46,735 bases of DNA from Planktosalinus sp963977065 (lineage in GTDB: Bacteria; Bacteroidota; Bacteroidia; Flavobacteriales; Flavobacteriaceae), in the NCBI GenBank assembly GCA_963977065.1, contig CAXBNF010000021.1:1-46735 (forward strand), read 5' to 3'. The position numbers were made by a program, and so were the translations under genes. The notes beneath the pieces were generated by a model, which saw nothing but the letters and a program-made list of their open reading frames with translations, was not told where the DNA came from and did no database searches. Shown here piece by piece: positions 8,398-16,468 of this stretch. The stretch's first letter is position 1, and every line of letters begins with the position of its first letter.

Positions 8398-8868
8398 TTA
8401 CAAAGGTTTGTATTCACCGAAAAGTTCGATGAGTTTTTTTCTTCTGTATTCAAAAATTTCGTTCAATTTTGGTTTTACTAAAAAGGGATGCACCAGTTGC
8501 CCAAGGATTCCCATAGGCACTTTATAGTCCACGATATCTTCCATTTCAACACCACCCGGAATTTCTTTGATAAAATGTTTGTGGTGCCAAAGGGCATAAG
8601 GCCCAAAACGTTGTTCGTCCACAAAATATTCTTTGTCTTTAACATGAGTTATTTCAGTGACCCATTTGGTTTTAATTCCCAAAACCGGGGTGACGATATA
8701 CTGTATGATTTGTCCGGGATACATCGGCCGGTCTGCACCTGAAAGGATGTTGAACCCCATATATTGCGGAGTAATGGTCTTTAAATTTCCGGGGCTGGAA
8801 AGAAAGTCCCAGGCTGTATCAATAGAGATTGGGAGGTTCTGTTTTGTATGAAGTGTATAAATTTTCAT
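8398..8868 (-). CDS. SRPBCC (START-like) ligand-binding domain protein
   Basis: A 156-residue protein with the pattern of the SRPBCC/cyclase-dehydrase-like superfamily. It starts with PISIDTAWDFLSSPGNLKTITP, has a central YPGQIIQYIVTPV strand and ends in a long C-terminal helix (KPKLNEIFEYRRKKLIELF). The fold forms a hydrophobic pocket for lipids or polyketide-like ligands; the ligand is unknown. Relatives of this group are often found next to photolyase and SDR genes in light-inducible clusters, as here. It is the first gene of the group, with a -7 box at 8886-8893, 17 bp before its ATG. Its stop codon lies one base before the SDR start. There is no signal peptide, so it should be cytosolic. 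Confidence 0.85.
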   Translation of the reverse strand: MKIYTLHTKQNLPISIDTAWDFLSSPGNLKTITPQYMGFNILSGADRPMYPGQIIQYIVTPVLGIKTKWVTEITHVKDKEYFVDEQRFGPYALWHHKHFIKEIPGGVEMEDIVDYKVPMGILGQLVHPFLVKPKLNEIFEYRRKKLIELFGEYKPL

Positions 8869-8885
8869 TTAAATATTTATTTAGA

Positions 8886-8893
8886 CAAAAATA
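8886..8893 (-). promoter_or_regulatory. -7 box TATTTTTG for the SRPBCC-SDR genes
   Basis: The minus strand reads TATTTTTG, matching the Bacteroidota consensus TAnnTTTG, 17 bp upstream of the SRPBCC start. I see no clear -33 element, so support is moderate. Confidence 0.45.
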
Positions 8894-9026
8894 CCGTTAA
8901 TTATGTTTATATAATATAAAAATAAGTTAAACAAAAATATTTCTATTTAAGTTTTTGTTAACACCTGCTACATTACTAATTCATTAACTTAGTAGCTTCT
9001 AATAAAAATTTAAAAACCAATCAGCA

Positions 9027-9872
9027 ATGAAAAAATTAACACTTTTATTTTCACTTTTATTTTTAGGAGCATTCAGTTATGCTCAAATTAGTGCTCCTGT
9101 GGCGAGTCCGCTATCAAAAATTGAACAGCAAGTGGGCCTCACCGATGTCACCATTGAATATTCGAGACCCAGTATGAAAGGGCGCACCATTTTTGGTGAT
9201 TTGGTACCTTATGACAAATTGTGGCGCACCGGTGCCAATGCACGTACTAAAATAACCTTCAGTGAAGATGTTACCATTCATGACAAAGAACTAAAGAAAG
9301 GAACCTATGCGTTGTTAACCATTCCCGGACAACAGCAGTGGGAAATCATTCTCTACACTGAGTATCAGGCAAACGGGGCACCCCGTGAGTTGGATGACAG
9401 TAAGGTGGCCGCTCGTTTTAAAGTGTCTCCTCTAGTCACATCTATGGCAAGAGAAACCTTTACAATGGAACTTGCCAACATTTCAAACAATGGAGCTACT
9501 TTATTTTTGCTTTGGGAAAAAACCCGAGTACCCATTAACTTTTCAGTTCCCACAGACAAGGCTGTTATGGCTAGCATAGACAAAGCTATGAGCGGACCTT
9601 CAGCAGCAGACTACTATACAGCGGCTATGTATTACTATGATGAAGGAAAAGACATCACGAAAGCGAAAGAATGGATGGACAAAGCGATGGCCGGAAATGA
9701 CAATCCGCCGTTTTGGCAATTGAGAAACAAATCATTGATTTATGCCAGAGCCGGTGACAAACAGGGTGCTATTGCAGCAGCGAGACAATCACTGGCTGCA
9801 GCCCAAAAGGCAGGAAATGCAGATTATGTAAAAATGAATCAAGACTCTCTGAAAGAGTGGGGTGCTAATTAA
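9027..9872 (+). CDS. DUF2911 domain protein, exported
   Basis: A 281-residue protein with a signal peptide (residues 1-19, cleavage likely after SYA). The DUF2911 hallmark segments follow: IEQQVGLTDVTIEYSRPSMKGRTIFG (about 33-58), YDKLWRTGANARTKITFSEDV (about 63-83) and LKKGTYALLTIPG. The C-terminal part (about 195-281) is helical, with alternating TAAMYYYDEGKDITKAKEWMDKA and ALIYARAGDKQGAIAAARQSL-like helices that look TPR-like. DUF2911 proteins are common in Bacteroidota, are predicted to be periplasmic, and have no established function. It stands alone and is followed by an unusual structured element (9896-10014) that probably ends its transcript. Confidence 0.88.
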   Translation: MKKLTLLFSLLFLGAFSYAQISAPVASPLSKIEQQVGLTDVTIEYSRPSMKGRTIFGDLVPYDKLWRTGANARTKITFSEDVTIHDKELKKGTYALLTIPGQQQWEIILYTEYQANGAPRELDDSKVAARFKVSPLVTSMARETFTMELANISNNGATLFLLWEKTRVPINFSVPTDKAVMASIDKAMSGPSAADYYTAAMYYYDEGKDITKAKEWMDKAMAGNDNPPFWQLRNKSLIYARAGDKQGAIAAARQSLAAAQKAGNADYVKMNQDSLKEWGAN

Positions 9873-9895
9873 AAGCACACCACATAGAATATTTG

Positions 9896-10014
9896 AGGAT
9901 GTCTGAAAATAAAATGATTAAAAGCCCGGCATTGAGACTAAAAACAGTACGCTGTCCACAAGGAGTACTTTCCCTTTCTTGGTCTTAAGGCAATTTTTTC
10001 AGACATCCTTTTTT
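9896..10014 (+). terminator. Structured 3' element: long-loop hairpin with T-tract
   Basis: AGGATGTCTGAAAA (9896-9909) is perfectly complementary to 9996-10009, and six T follow (10009-10014), as in an intrinsic terminator. The 86-nt interior is not a simple loop: TTGAGAC (9932-9938) pairs with 9982-9988, and AGTAC (9946-9950) with GTACT (9965-9969). It may be a terminator with an insertion in its loop, or a small structured RNA. It lies 24 bp after the DUF2911 gene. Confidence 0.6.
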
Positions 10015-10056
10015 ATTATTAATTTGCTATATTAGCAATCCCCAAAGTACTCCCCA

Positions 10057-11103
10057 ATGATTAAAAGAATTGCATTCCTTTTCTTTCTTCCGTTTTTTTG
10101 CATTGCACAAATTCCGGATTATTACACTTCCATTGATTTTACGCAAACCGGTGACGATTTAAAATTCCAGCTTACTGATTTAATTTCAGACACGCATACG
10201 GTAAACCTGATTTATACACCGGAGGTATGGCAGGTTCTCAAAGTATCAGATTTAGACCCTGAAAACAATAACAACGTTCTATTGATTTACGGGTACAACG
10301 ATGCAGATGGTCAAGACCAAACAGACCGGAGCAGAAATAAGAATTTTTCCTGCCACAATTCGAGTTGTGAGGGACTATGGAATCGGGAGCACGTTTTTCC
10401 CAGATCACTGGGAACGCCCAATTTGGGATTTCAAAATGCCGGCGCTGATGCGCACAGCTTGCGACCCGCAGACAGTCAAATGAACAGTGCAAGAAGCAAC
10501 AGAGCCTTTGCTGAGGGCTCAGGAAACGCCTCTCAAATCACAGCCGCAGGACATTTTTTTCCCGGGGATGAATGGAAAGGCGATGTTGCCAGAATGATGC
10601 TGTATATGTATGTGAGATACCCCACCCAATGTGCTGCAACCGCTGTGGGAGTGGGTTCAACCTCTTATTCAGACTTTGGTGATATGCCCAACATCTTTTT
10701 GGAATGGAACGCCCAGGACCCCGTTTCTGCATTTGAAATCCAACGCAATGAATATATAAGTTCCATTCAGGGAAACCGAAACCCTTTTATAGACAACCCC
10801 TACCTGGCTACCCAAATATGGAACGGCCCCGAAGCAGAAGACCGCTGGGAAGTGTTGCACACCCCTGAAGTGACTTCAATTCCGCTTTTTGTGTATCCCA
10901 CCATCACAGACCATATTGTTTTTATCAACAATCCAAACGATACCCCACTAACGGTTCAAATCTACAATACCGCAGGGTATTTACTGGGAAGCCACCTCCG
11001 GGAGAATCAAAAAATTTCTCTGGAAAAGTATGCCTCCGGAATTTATTTTATTGCAGTGGAGTATCAAAATAACCGGGAAACTTTCAAAGTAGTGAAACGG
11101 TAA
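10057..11103 (+). CDS. Secreted endonuclease I with T9SS sorting domain
   Basis: A 348-residue extracellular nuclease. Residues 1-18 are a signal peptide. The endonuclease I domain (about 45-265) contains GLWNREHVFPRSLG (about 109-122), with the catalytic-type His of the beta-beta-alpha metal fold, and DAHSLRPADSQMNSARSN (about 131-148). The last 75 residues form a type A T9SS C-terminal sorting domain (LTVQIYNTAGYLLGS... ending FKVVKR), so the protein should cross the outer membrane by the type IX system and be released or attached at the surface. The likely role is degradation of extracellular DNA or RNA for nutrients. It is monocistronic in appearance and separated by a promoter from pepD. 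A second T9SS-tagged nuclease is encoded at 25620-26861. Confidence 0.92.
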   Translation: MIKRIAFLFFLPFFCIAQIPDYYTSIDFTQTGDDLKFQLTDLISDTHTVNLIYTPEVWQVLKVSDLDPENNNNVLLIYGYNDADGQDQTDRSRNKNFSCHNSSCEGLWNREHVFPRSLGTPNLGFQNAGADAHSLRPADSQMNSARSNRAFAEGSGNASQITAAGHFFPGDEWKGDVARMMLYMYVRYPTQCAATAVGVGSTSYSDFGDMPNIFLEWNAQDPVSAFEIQRNEYISSIQGNRNPFIDNPYLATQIWNGPEAEDRWEVLHTPEVTSIPLFVYPTITDHIVFINNPNDTPLTVQIYNTAGYLLGSHLRENQKISLEKYASGIYFIAVEYQNNRETFKVVKR

Positions 11104-11151
11104 ATAAGAATTCACTCTTTTTTTGACCTCTTTTTTCTATAAAATCCACCC

Positions 11152-11181
11152 TTTGCATCCCAAAACATTTCTTTACCTTTG
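11152..11181 (+). promoter_or_regulatory. Bacteroidota-type promoter of pepD
   Basis: TTTG (11152-11155) and TACCTTTG (11174-11181) are separated by 18 bp, close to the TTTG/TAnnTTTG consensus of the primary sigma factor. The box ends 18 bp before the ATG at 11200. It overlaps an in-frame TTG at 11179, which argues against that codon as the start. Confidence 0.65.
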
Positions 11182-11199
11182 TGGAAATCAAATAAAATT

Positions 11200-12660
11200 A
11201 TGAGCCAGGAAATAAGAAATTTAGAGCCCAAAGCCCTTTGGAACAAGTTTGCCGATTTAAATGCCGTGCCACGTGCCTCCAAAAAGGAAGAACGTGTCAT
11301 TGCCTTTGTAAAACAGTTTGGCGAAAGTCTGGGTCTTGAAACCCATATCGATAAAGTGGGCAACGTCATTATCAGAAAACCCGCAAGTGCGGGTATGGAA
11401 GACAGAAAACCCATCGTGATGCAGTCTCATCTCGATATGGTGCACCAAAAAAACAACGATACTCATTTTGATTTTGACACCCAGGGCATCGCCATGTATG
11501 CGGATGGCGACTGGGTAAGAGCCCGTGGAACCACTCTGGGTGCTGATAACGGACTGGGTGTAGCTACCATTATGGCGATTTTGGAAAGCAAGGAAATCAA
11601 GCATCCACCACTGGAAGCCCTTTTCACCATTGATGAAGAAACCGGAATGACCGGTGCCATGGGACTGGAAGGAGGATTGCTCAAGGGCGAAATTCTGCTC
11701 AACCTCGATACCGAAGAAGATGACGAGATAGGTATTGGTTGTGCCGGTGGGATTGATGTCACAGCCACCAGAAATTACATTTTAAAAACACCCAAAGAGA
11801 ACAGCACGGCATACCTGATTACCGTAACCGGCCTGCAAGGCGGGCACAGCGGTATGGATATTCACAAAGGTTTGGGCAATGCCAACAAATTAATGAATCG
11901 GTTGTTGTTTAAGGCCACCGAAGAATTTGATGCTCAAATAGCCACCATTGAAGGTGGAAGCCTTCGCAATGCCATTCCGCGTGAAAGCAATGCGGTGGTT
12001 GTTGTTTCAAATACAAATCAAGAAGCCTTTTTAGCTGAAATGCAACTCTTGACTAAAGACATCAAAACAGAATATAAAACCCTGGAACCGGGGCTGAAGT
12101 TTGAATTTAAAGAAGTATCAATGCCCGAAACAGTGATGGATGCCGATGCGCAGGAGCTATTGGTCAAATCACTTTATGCTGCCCATAATGGCGTGTTTAG
12201 GATGAGTCCGGCAATCGCTGATTTGGTGGAGACTTCAAACAATGTGGCGCGGGTGCTTGTCAAAGACGGAAGTATCCATATTGGTTGTTTAACCCGCTCC
12301 TCGGTGGAAAGCTCTAAGATGGATTTGGCAAACACCCTACGTTCTACATTTGAATTGATGGGCTGTGAAGTAACATTGACAGGTGATTATCCCGGTTGGG
12401 AACCCAATCCCGATAGTGCTATTTTGAAGGTGCTTGATGAAATCTACACCAGAATGAATGGTGAACGTGCTAATATTGCCGCTTGCCACGCGGGGCTTGA
12501 ATGCGGCATCCTGGGACAAAACTATCCGGATATGGATATGATCTCCTTTGGACCCACCATCAAAGGCGCCCACTCACCGGATGAACGGGCGAGCATTTCC
12601 TCGGCACAGAAATACTGGAAGTTTGTATTGGAGATTTTGGAGAATATTCCGAAGAAATAA
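11200..12660 (+). CDS. pepD: Aminoacyl-histidine dipeptidase (cytosol non-specific dipeptidase)
   Basis: A 486-residue M20-family metallopeptidase that hydrolyses Xaa-His and many other dipeptides in the cytoplasm. Metal-site segments are visible: QSHLDMVHQKN (about 77-87), GADNGLGVA (about 115-123), the catalytic-base region FTIDEETGMTGA (about 143-154), and LNLDTEEDDEIGIGCAGG (about 168-185). The C-terminal HSPDERASI segment supplies the last ligand. The length fits the PepD family. The start is the ATG at 11200; an in-frame TTG at 11179 lies inside the promoter box. It has its own promoter and no partner genes, as expected for a housekeeping peptidase. Confidence 0.95.
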   Translation: MSQEIRNLEPKALWNKFADLNAVPRASKKEERVIAFVKQFGESLGLETHIDKVGNVIIRKPASAGMEDRKPIVMQSHLDMVHQKNNDTHFDFDTQGIAMYADGDWVRARGTTLGADNGLGVATIMAILESKEIKHPPLEALFTIDEETGMTGAMGLEGGLLKGEILLNLDTEEDDEIGIGCAGGIDVTATRNYILKTPKENSTAYLITVTGLQGGHSGMDIHKGLGNANKLMNRLLFKATEEFDAQIATIEGGSLRNAIPRESNAVVVVSNTNQEAFLAEMQLLTKDIKTEYKTLEPGLKFEFKEVSMPETVMDADAQELLVKSLYAAHNGVFRMSPAIADLVETSNNVARVLVKDGSIHIGCLTRSSVESSKMDLANTLRSTFELMGCEVTLTGDYPGWEPNPDSAILKVLDEIYTRMNGERANIAACHAGLECGILGQNYPDMDMISFGPTIKGAHSPDERASISSAQKYWKFVLEILENIPKK

Positions 12661-12837
12661 AATTCCAAAGCAGTTTTTAGTCAATAGAGGTTAGAGGTGA
12701 GTTGATTTTTTTTAATTTACTAAAATATGAAACAAGGTGACTGCGCTTCCAATAAGTTGGTTCAGAGAGTGCCACTCACCACTCAGGTCTCACAAACTCA
12801 CCAACTATTTTCTGCCATCCTGTCAGCATCTTTCCGC

Positions 12838-12852
12838 TGGCACAATCATTGT
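12838..12852 (+). promoter_or_regulatory. Sigma-54-like promoter element upstream of dnaK
   Basis: TGGCACAATCATTGT matches the sigma-54 consensus TGGCACGnnnnTTGC at 9 of 11 defined positions, with the GG (-24) and TG (-12) cores correctly spaced. It lies 48 bp before the dnaK ATG. A TGCCATCCTGTCAGC stretch sits just upstream (12813-12827). No clear TAnnTTTG box is present in this 240-bp gap. Confidence 0.5.
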
Positions 12853-12900
12853 CTATTTGGTATTGAAAAATTGAATAAACAGTAAATTTAAATAATAGTT

Positions 12901-14814
12901 ATGAGTAAAATAATTGGAATCGACTTAGGAACAACCAACTCCTGTGTAGCCGTGATGGAAGGTAGCGAGCCAACGGTTATTCCTAATGCCGAAGGAAAAA
13001 GAACAACACCCTCTGTCATCGCTTTTGTGGAAGGTGGAGAAATTAAAGTGGGAGACCCTGCAAAACGTCAGGCAGTTACAAACCCCACAAAGACCATCGC
13101 TTCTATCAAGCGTTTTATGGGGAATAAATATTCTGAATCTGTCAAAGAAGCAGAAAATGCCGCTTATAAAGTAGTAAAAGGCGATAATGACACAGCACGT
13201 GTGGATATCGACGGTAGAATGTACACCCCTCAGGAGCTTTCAGCTATGGTACTTCAAAAAATGAAGAAAACTGCTGAAGACTACCTTGGACAATCTGTAA
13301 CAAGAGCAGTCATTACTGTTCCTGCATATTTTAACGATGCACAGCGTCAGGCAACCAAAGAAGCCGGTGAAATCGCCGGACTAAAAGTGGAGCGCATCAT
13401 CAATGAGCCCACTGCTGCAGCTTTGGCTTATGGATTGGATAAAAAAGGAACCGACCAGAAAATCGTAGTCTTTGACTTTGGAGGAGGAACCCATGATGTT
13501 TCCATCCTTGAGTTGGGTGACGGTGTTTTTGAAGTACTTTCAACAGATGGTGATACCCATTTGGGTGGTGATGATGTGGATCAGAAAATTATCAACTGGC
13601 TGGCAGATGAATTTAAGTCTGAAGAAGATATGGATCTTAGAAAAGACCCCATGGCGCTTCAACGTTTGAAAGAAGCTGCAGAAAAAGCAAAAATTGAATT
13701 GTCTTCATCCACTCAAACTGAAATCAACTTGCCTTATGTGACTGCCACAGCAAGCGGGCCCAAACACTTGGTGCGCACTTTGAGCAGATCTAAATTTGAG
13801 CAATTGATTGCAGACCTGGTAAAACGAACCATTGCTCCTTGTGAAAAGGCTCTAAAAGCTGCCGGTTTATCAAAAAGCGATATCGACGAAATTATATTAG
13901 TGGGTGGATCAACCCGTATTCCTGCCGTTCAGGAAGCTGTTGAGAAATTCTTTGGAAAAGCTCCAAGCAAAGGAGTGAACCCCGATGAGGTAGTTGCCGT
14001 TGGTGCAGCTATTCAAGGAGGCGTCTTGACCGGAGATGTAAAAGATGTGTTACTTCTTGATGTAACCCCTCTTTCACTTGGTATTGAAACAATGGGAGGC
14101 GTTTTGACAAAACTCATTGAAGCAAACACGACTATACCAACTAAAAAGTCGCAGGTATTCTCCACCGCAGCAGACAATCAGCCCAGTGTTGAGATTCACG
14201 TGTTGCAGGGAGAGCGTCCTATGGCGGCAGACAATAAAACCATCGGTCGTTTTCACCTTGACGGAATTCCACCGGCTAGAAGAGGAACACCACAGATTGA
14301 AGTAACTTTTGATATCGACGCCAATGGTATTATCAAGGTAAGTGCGACAGACAAGGCGACTAATAAATCACAGGACATCCGGATTGAAGCTTCTTCCGGT
14401 TTAACCGAAGAAGAAATCAAAAAGATGAAAGCAGATGCCGAAGCCAATGCTGATGCCGATAAAGCGGCCAAAGAAAAAGCAGATAAGTTGAACGAAGCAG
14501 ACGCGATGATTTTTCAGACTGAAAGTCAGTTGAAAGAATTTGGTGATAAATTATCAGACGATAAGAAAAAGCCTATTGAAGACGCACTGGCAGAATTGAA
14601 AACAGCTTTTGATGCTAAAGACATCGCTTTGATTCAGCCAGCTTTAGACAAAATCAATGAAGCCTGGAAAACAGCTTCAGAGGAAATGTACAAAGCACAA
14701 GCAGAGCAACAAGGTGCAGCACCGGGAGGTGAACCTTCAGGAGATGCATCCAGTAACGGAACTGAAAAAGAAAACAGTGATGTTGAAGACGTTGACTTCG
14801 AAGAAGTCAAGTAG
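12901..14814 (+). CDS. dnaK: Molecular chaperone DnaK (Hsp70)
   Basis: A 637-residue Hsp70 of normal length. The ATPase domain (1-380) begins with IGIDLGTTNSCVAVMEG and carries VPAYFNDAQRQATKEAGEIAGL, the Flavobacteriia-type phosphate loop DFGGGTHDVSILELGDG and ILVGGSTRIPAVQ. The substrate-binding domain follows the VLLLDVTPLSLGIETMGG linker, then a helical lid and an acidic tail ending in DVEDVDFEEVK. It refolds and protects proteins with DnaJ and GrpE, neither of which is encoded here. Expression may depend on a sigma-54-like element. The final 23 bases of the gene are repeated just after its stop, flanking a short insertion. A strong terminator follows at 14895-14924. Confidence 0.98.
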   Translation: MSKIIGIDLGTTNSCVAVMEGSEPTVIPNAEGKRTTPSVIAFVEGGEIKVGDPAKRQAVTNPTKTIASIKRFMGNKYSESVKEAENAAYKVVKGDNDTARVDIDGRMYTPQELSAMVLQKMKKTAEDYLGQSVTRAVITVPAYFNDAQRQATKEAGEIAGLKVERIINEPTAAALAYGLDKKGTDQKIVVFDFGGGTHDVSILELGDGVFEVLSTDGDTHLGGDDVDQKIINWLADEFKSEEDMDLRKDPMALQRLKEAAEKAKIELSSSTQTEINLPYVTATASGPKHLVRTLSRSKFEQLIADLVKRTIAPCEKALKAAGLSKSDIDEIILVGGSTRIPAVQEAVEKFFGKAPSKGVNPDEVVAVGAAIQGGVLTGDVKDVLLLDVTPLSLGIETMGGVLTKLIEANTTIPTKKSQVFSTAADNQPSVEIHVLQGERPMAADNKTIGRFHLDGIPPARRGTPQIEVTFDIDANGIIKVSATDKATNKSQDIRIEASSGLTEEEIKKMKADAEANADADKAAKEKADKLNEADAMIFQTESQLKEFGDKLSDDKKKPIEDALAELKTAFDAKDIALIQPALDKINEAWKTASEEMYKAQAEQQGAAPGGEPSGDASSNGTEKENSDVEDVDFEEVK

Positions 14815-14860
14815 CCTGCCCTGAGTGAAGTCGAAGGGTTGACTTCGAAGAAGTCAAGTA
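14791..14860. repeat. 23-bp direct repeat at the dnaK 3' end
   Basis: A 23-bp sequence (14791-14813) that encodes the last DnaK residues recurs exactly at 14838-14860. The two copies flank 24 bp containing CCCTGAGTGAAGTCGAAGGG-like sequence. Each copy holds the perfect inverted repeat TTGACTTCGAAGAAGTCAA (14792-14810, 14839-14857). Copy 1 runs into TAG and copy 2 into TAA. Confidence 0.85.
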
Positions 14861-14894
14861 ATTCATCAAAGCTTTATATCTTTAAGTACATAAA

Positions 14895-14924
14895 AAAAGA
14901 GCGACTCCAAGGAGTCGCTCTTTT
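14895..14924. terminator. Strong bidirectional terminator between dnaK and the LRR gene
   Basis: AAAAGAGCGACTCC (14895-14908) pairs perfectly with GGAGTCGCTCTTTT (14911-14924). It has A-tracts on one side and T-tracts on the other, so it can stop transcription from both of the convergent genes. Confidence 0.92.
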
Positions 14925-14946
14925 CTATTATAATTAGGGGAACATT

Positions 14947-15654
14947 TTAATTTTCGTCATCCATCACAAGAATTGCAAATTCTGAATTTTGAGAGTGTGT
15001 TTTAATTTCGTCAAAATCAACAGTGGCACCGTTAGAAATAATTTGGGCAACAGAGGTTTTTAAACTTTCAGAATTGAAATTGTTTCTGGCAATAACAACT
15101 TCATTGAGATTTTCAAGGCTTGAAATGGCTAAAGGAAAATCTCCAAAAAAGTGGTTGTCAAAAATAACAAGGGTTTTCAACTCATTGAGGCTTCCAATTT
15201 CAGAAGGAAGCATTCCTGTTAAATTATTACTGCTTAGCAAAAGTGCTTCCAGCTTGTTCAATTCACCTATCGATGATGGAATAGAACCTGTAATTAGATT
15301 GCTGTTTAAATCGAGTGTTTTAAGATTTTTTAAAGTAAACAATTCGTTAGGCAGACTTCCACCAATTTGATTGAAAAACAATTTAAGAGATTCAAGGTTT
15401 TTTAAATCACCTATAGACGCCGGTAATTCACCTTGAAGATTATTGAATCCTAATTCTATTCCAACAACGGTATTGTTTTTAATTTCGACACCCCACCAGG
15501 TATTTTCGGGCTTTTCAAGGTCCCAGACTGTGTTCCATTCGGTTCCGTTTGTACTGTGGAAGAAATCGATGAGGGCTTGTTTTTCTGCGGATGAAATTTG
15601 TGCTGTTGCTGAAAAGGCAAAACAGATAGCAATGATGGCGGTTAGTGCTTTCAT
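14947..15654 (-). CDS. Exported leucine-rich-repeat protein
   Basis: A 235-residue protein with a signal peptide (MKALTAIIAICFAFSATAQ). Residues 20-60 resemble the plant-type LRR cap (KQALIDFFHSTNGTEWN...WWGVEIKNNTVVGIELG). About six repeats of 23-24 residues follow with the pattern LPxxIGxLxxLExLxLxxNxLxGxxP. The repeats form a solenoid for protein or glycan binding; the partner is unknown. No T9SS sorting domain or membrane anchor is visible at the C-terminus, which ends in an acidic DDEN, so the protein may stay in the periplasm or leave by another signal. Possible -7 boxes TAATTTTG (15700-15707) and TATATTTG (15721-15728) lie upstream on the minus strand. Confidence 0.88.
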   Translation of the reverse strand: MKALTAIIAICFAFSATAQISSAEKQALIDFFHSTNGTEWNTVWDLEKPENTWWGVEIKNNTVVGIELGFNNLQGELPASIGDLKNLESLKLFFNQIGGSLPNELFTLKNLKTLDLNSNLITGSIPSSIGELNKLEALLLSSNNLTGMLPSEIGSLNELKTLVIFDNHFFGDFPLAISSLENLNEVVIARNNFNSESLKTSVAQIISNGATVDFDEIKTHSQNSEFAILVMDDEN

Positions 15655-15699
15655 AAGTAGATTAATTTGGGATTAAATCTTAATATTTAAACGAATGTA

Positions 15700-15728
15700 C
15701 AAAATTAGAAAGTTAAATTGCAAATATA
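15700..15728 (-). promoter_or_regulatory. Two candidate -7 boxes upstream of the LRR gene
   Basis: On the minus strand TAATTTTG (15700-15707) and TATATTTG (15721-15728) each match TAnnTTTG, 45 and 66 bp before the start codon. Which of the two is used cannot be decided from sequence. Confidence 0.4.
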
Positions 15729-15773
15729 TTCGATAAAGTGCACAATAATTGTAAATTAAATGTAAGAATATAA

Positions 15774-16427
15774 TTAACTTTTGTCTGCGAGTTGTTTGAT
15801 AAGAGTAGTATTAACGACATGTTTTCCTTCAAAAGAAATAATTTGGAGTCGGTTGCCAAAAAGTTTGTTTCCCAGCTCCATTTCTTTTTGTATGCGTTCT
15901 TCAGTGATGTATTCATCCTGAGTTCCATAAATGAGATAGACGGGGGTTTTTTCAGATAAGAATGAAAAATTTTCAGCAGTGAGTTCTTTAGGTATTCCAC
16001 CTGAATGAATTACTATGGCTTTGCAATTCACTTTTGCGGCGGCAATCCATCTAAGTGCAATTGAAACCCCTTGCGAGAATCCAAAAACAATAAGCTTATC
16101 CTTATAATCTGTAAGTTTTTCATTTTCAGCGACGGCAGCTGTGTAGTTGAGAATATTTTGGGTCTCAAGAAGGGTTTTTTCTTTCGTTAACCATGAAGCA
16201 CCCACATATTTAAAACCTTTCCCCTGATAGTATTTTGCCGGGGCCTGAGGAGCAATAATGTAGTTTTTATCTTTGTCCAATCCTTCAAAATATTCAATAA
16301 AGAATCTACTTAAGTAACCCATACCATGAAAAGCCATCCAGATAGTTTCAGTCGATTTTATGAGTTTATTTTTTGTGGAGTAGGTGTTAATTGTTTTATA
16401 AGAAATTTCTATTTCAGTTTGGTTCAT
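15774..16427 (-). CDS. Alpha/beta hydrolase, phospholipase/carboxylesterase-like
   Basis: A 217-residue serine hydrolase. The oxyanion-hole segment AFHGMGYLSRFF lies at 32-43. The nucleophile elbow is GFSQG with Ser118, and the probable acid and base are Asp171 (IYGTQDEYI) and His203 (FEGKHVVN). This layout matches small cytosolic esterases of the phospholipase/carboxylesterase type; the substrate is unknown. It is transcribed divergently from the thioesterase-menF-menD genes with only 41 bp between start codons, so the two units share a control region. That position makes a role in menaquinone synthesis conceivable (MenH is also an alpha/beta hydrolase), but sequence alone does not show it. 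A TACCTTTG box lies at 16451-16458. Confidence 0.82.
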   Translation of the reverse strand: MNQTEIEISYKTINTYSTKNKLIKSTETIWMAFHGMGYLSRFFIEYFEGLDKDKNYIIAPQAPAKYYQGKGFKYVGASWLTKEKTLLETQNILNYTAAVAENEKLTDYKDKLIVFGFSQGVSIALRWIAAAKVNCKAIVIHSGGIPKELTAENFSFLSEKTPVYLIYGTQDEYITEERIQKEMELGNKLFGNRLQIISFEGKHVVNTTLIKQLADKS

Positions 16428-16450
16428 AATCTATTGCTTTTGTAACTTTA

Positions 16451-16458
16451 CAAAGGTA
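16451..16458 (-). promoter_or_regulatory. -7 box TACCTTTG in the divergent hydrolase/menI region
   Basis: The minus strand reads TACCTTTG, 23 bp before the hydrolase ATG at 16427. On the plus strand the adjacent TAACTTTA (16443-16450) is a near-match that could serve the thioesterase gene at 16469. The two boxes touch back to back, so polymerases would compete. Confidence 0.55.
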
Positions 16459-16468
16459 AACTAAAGCT

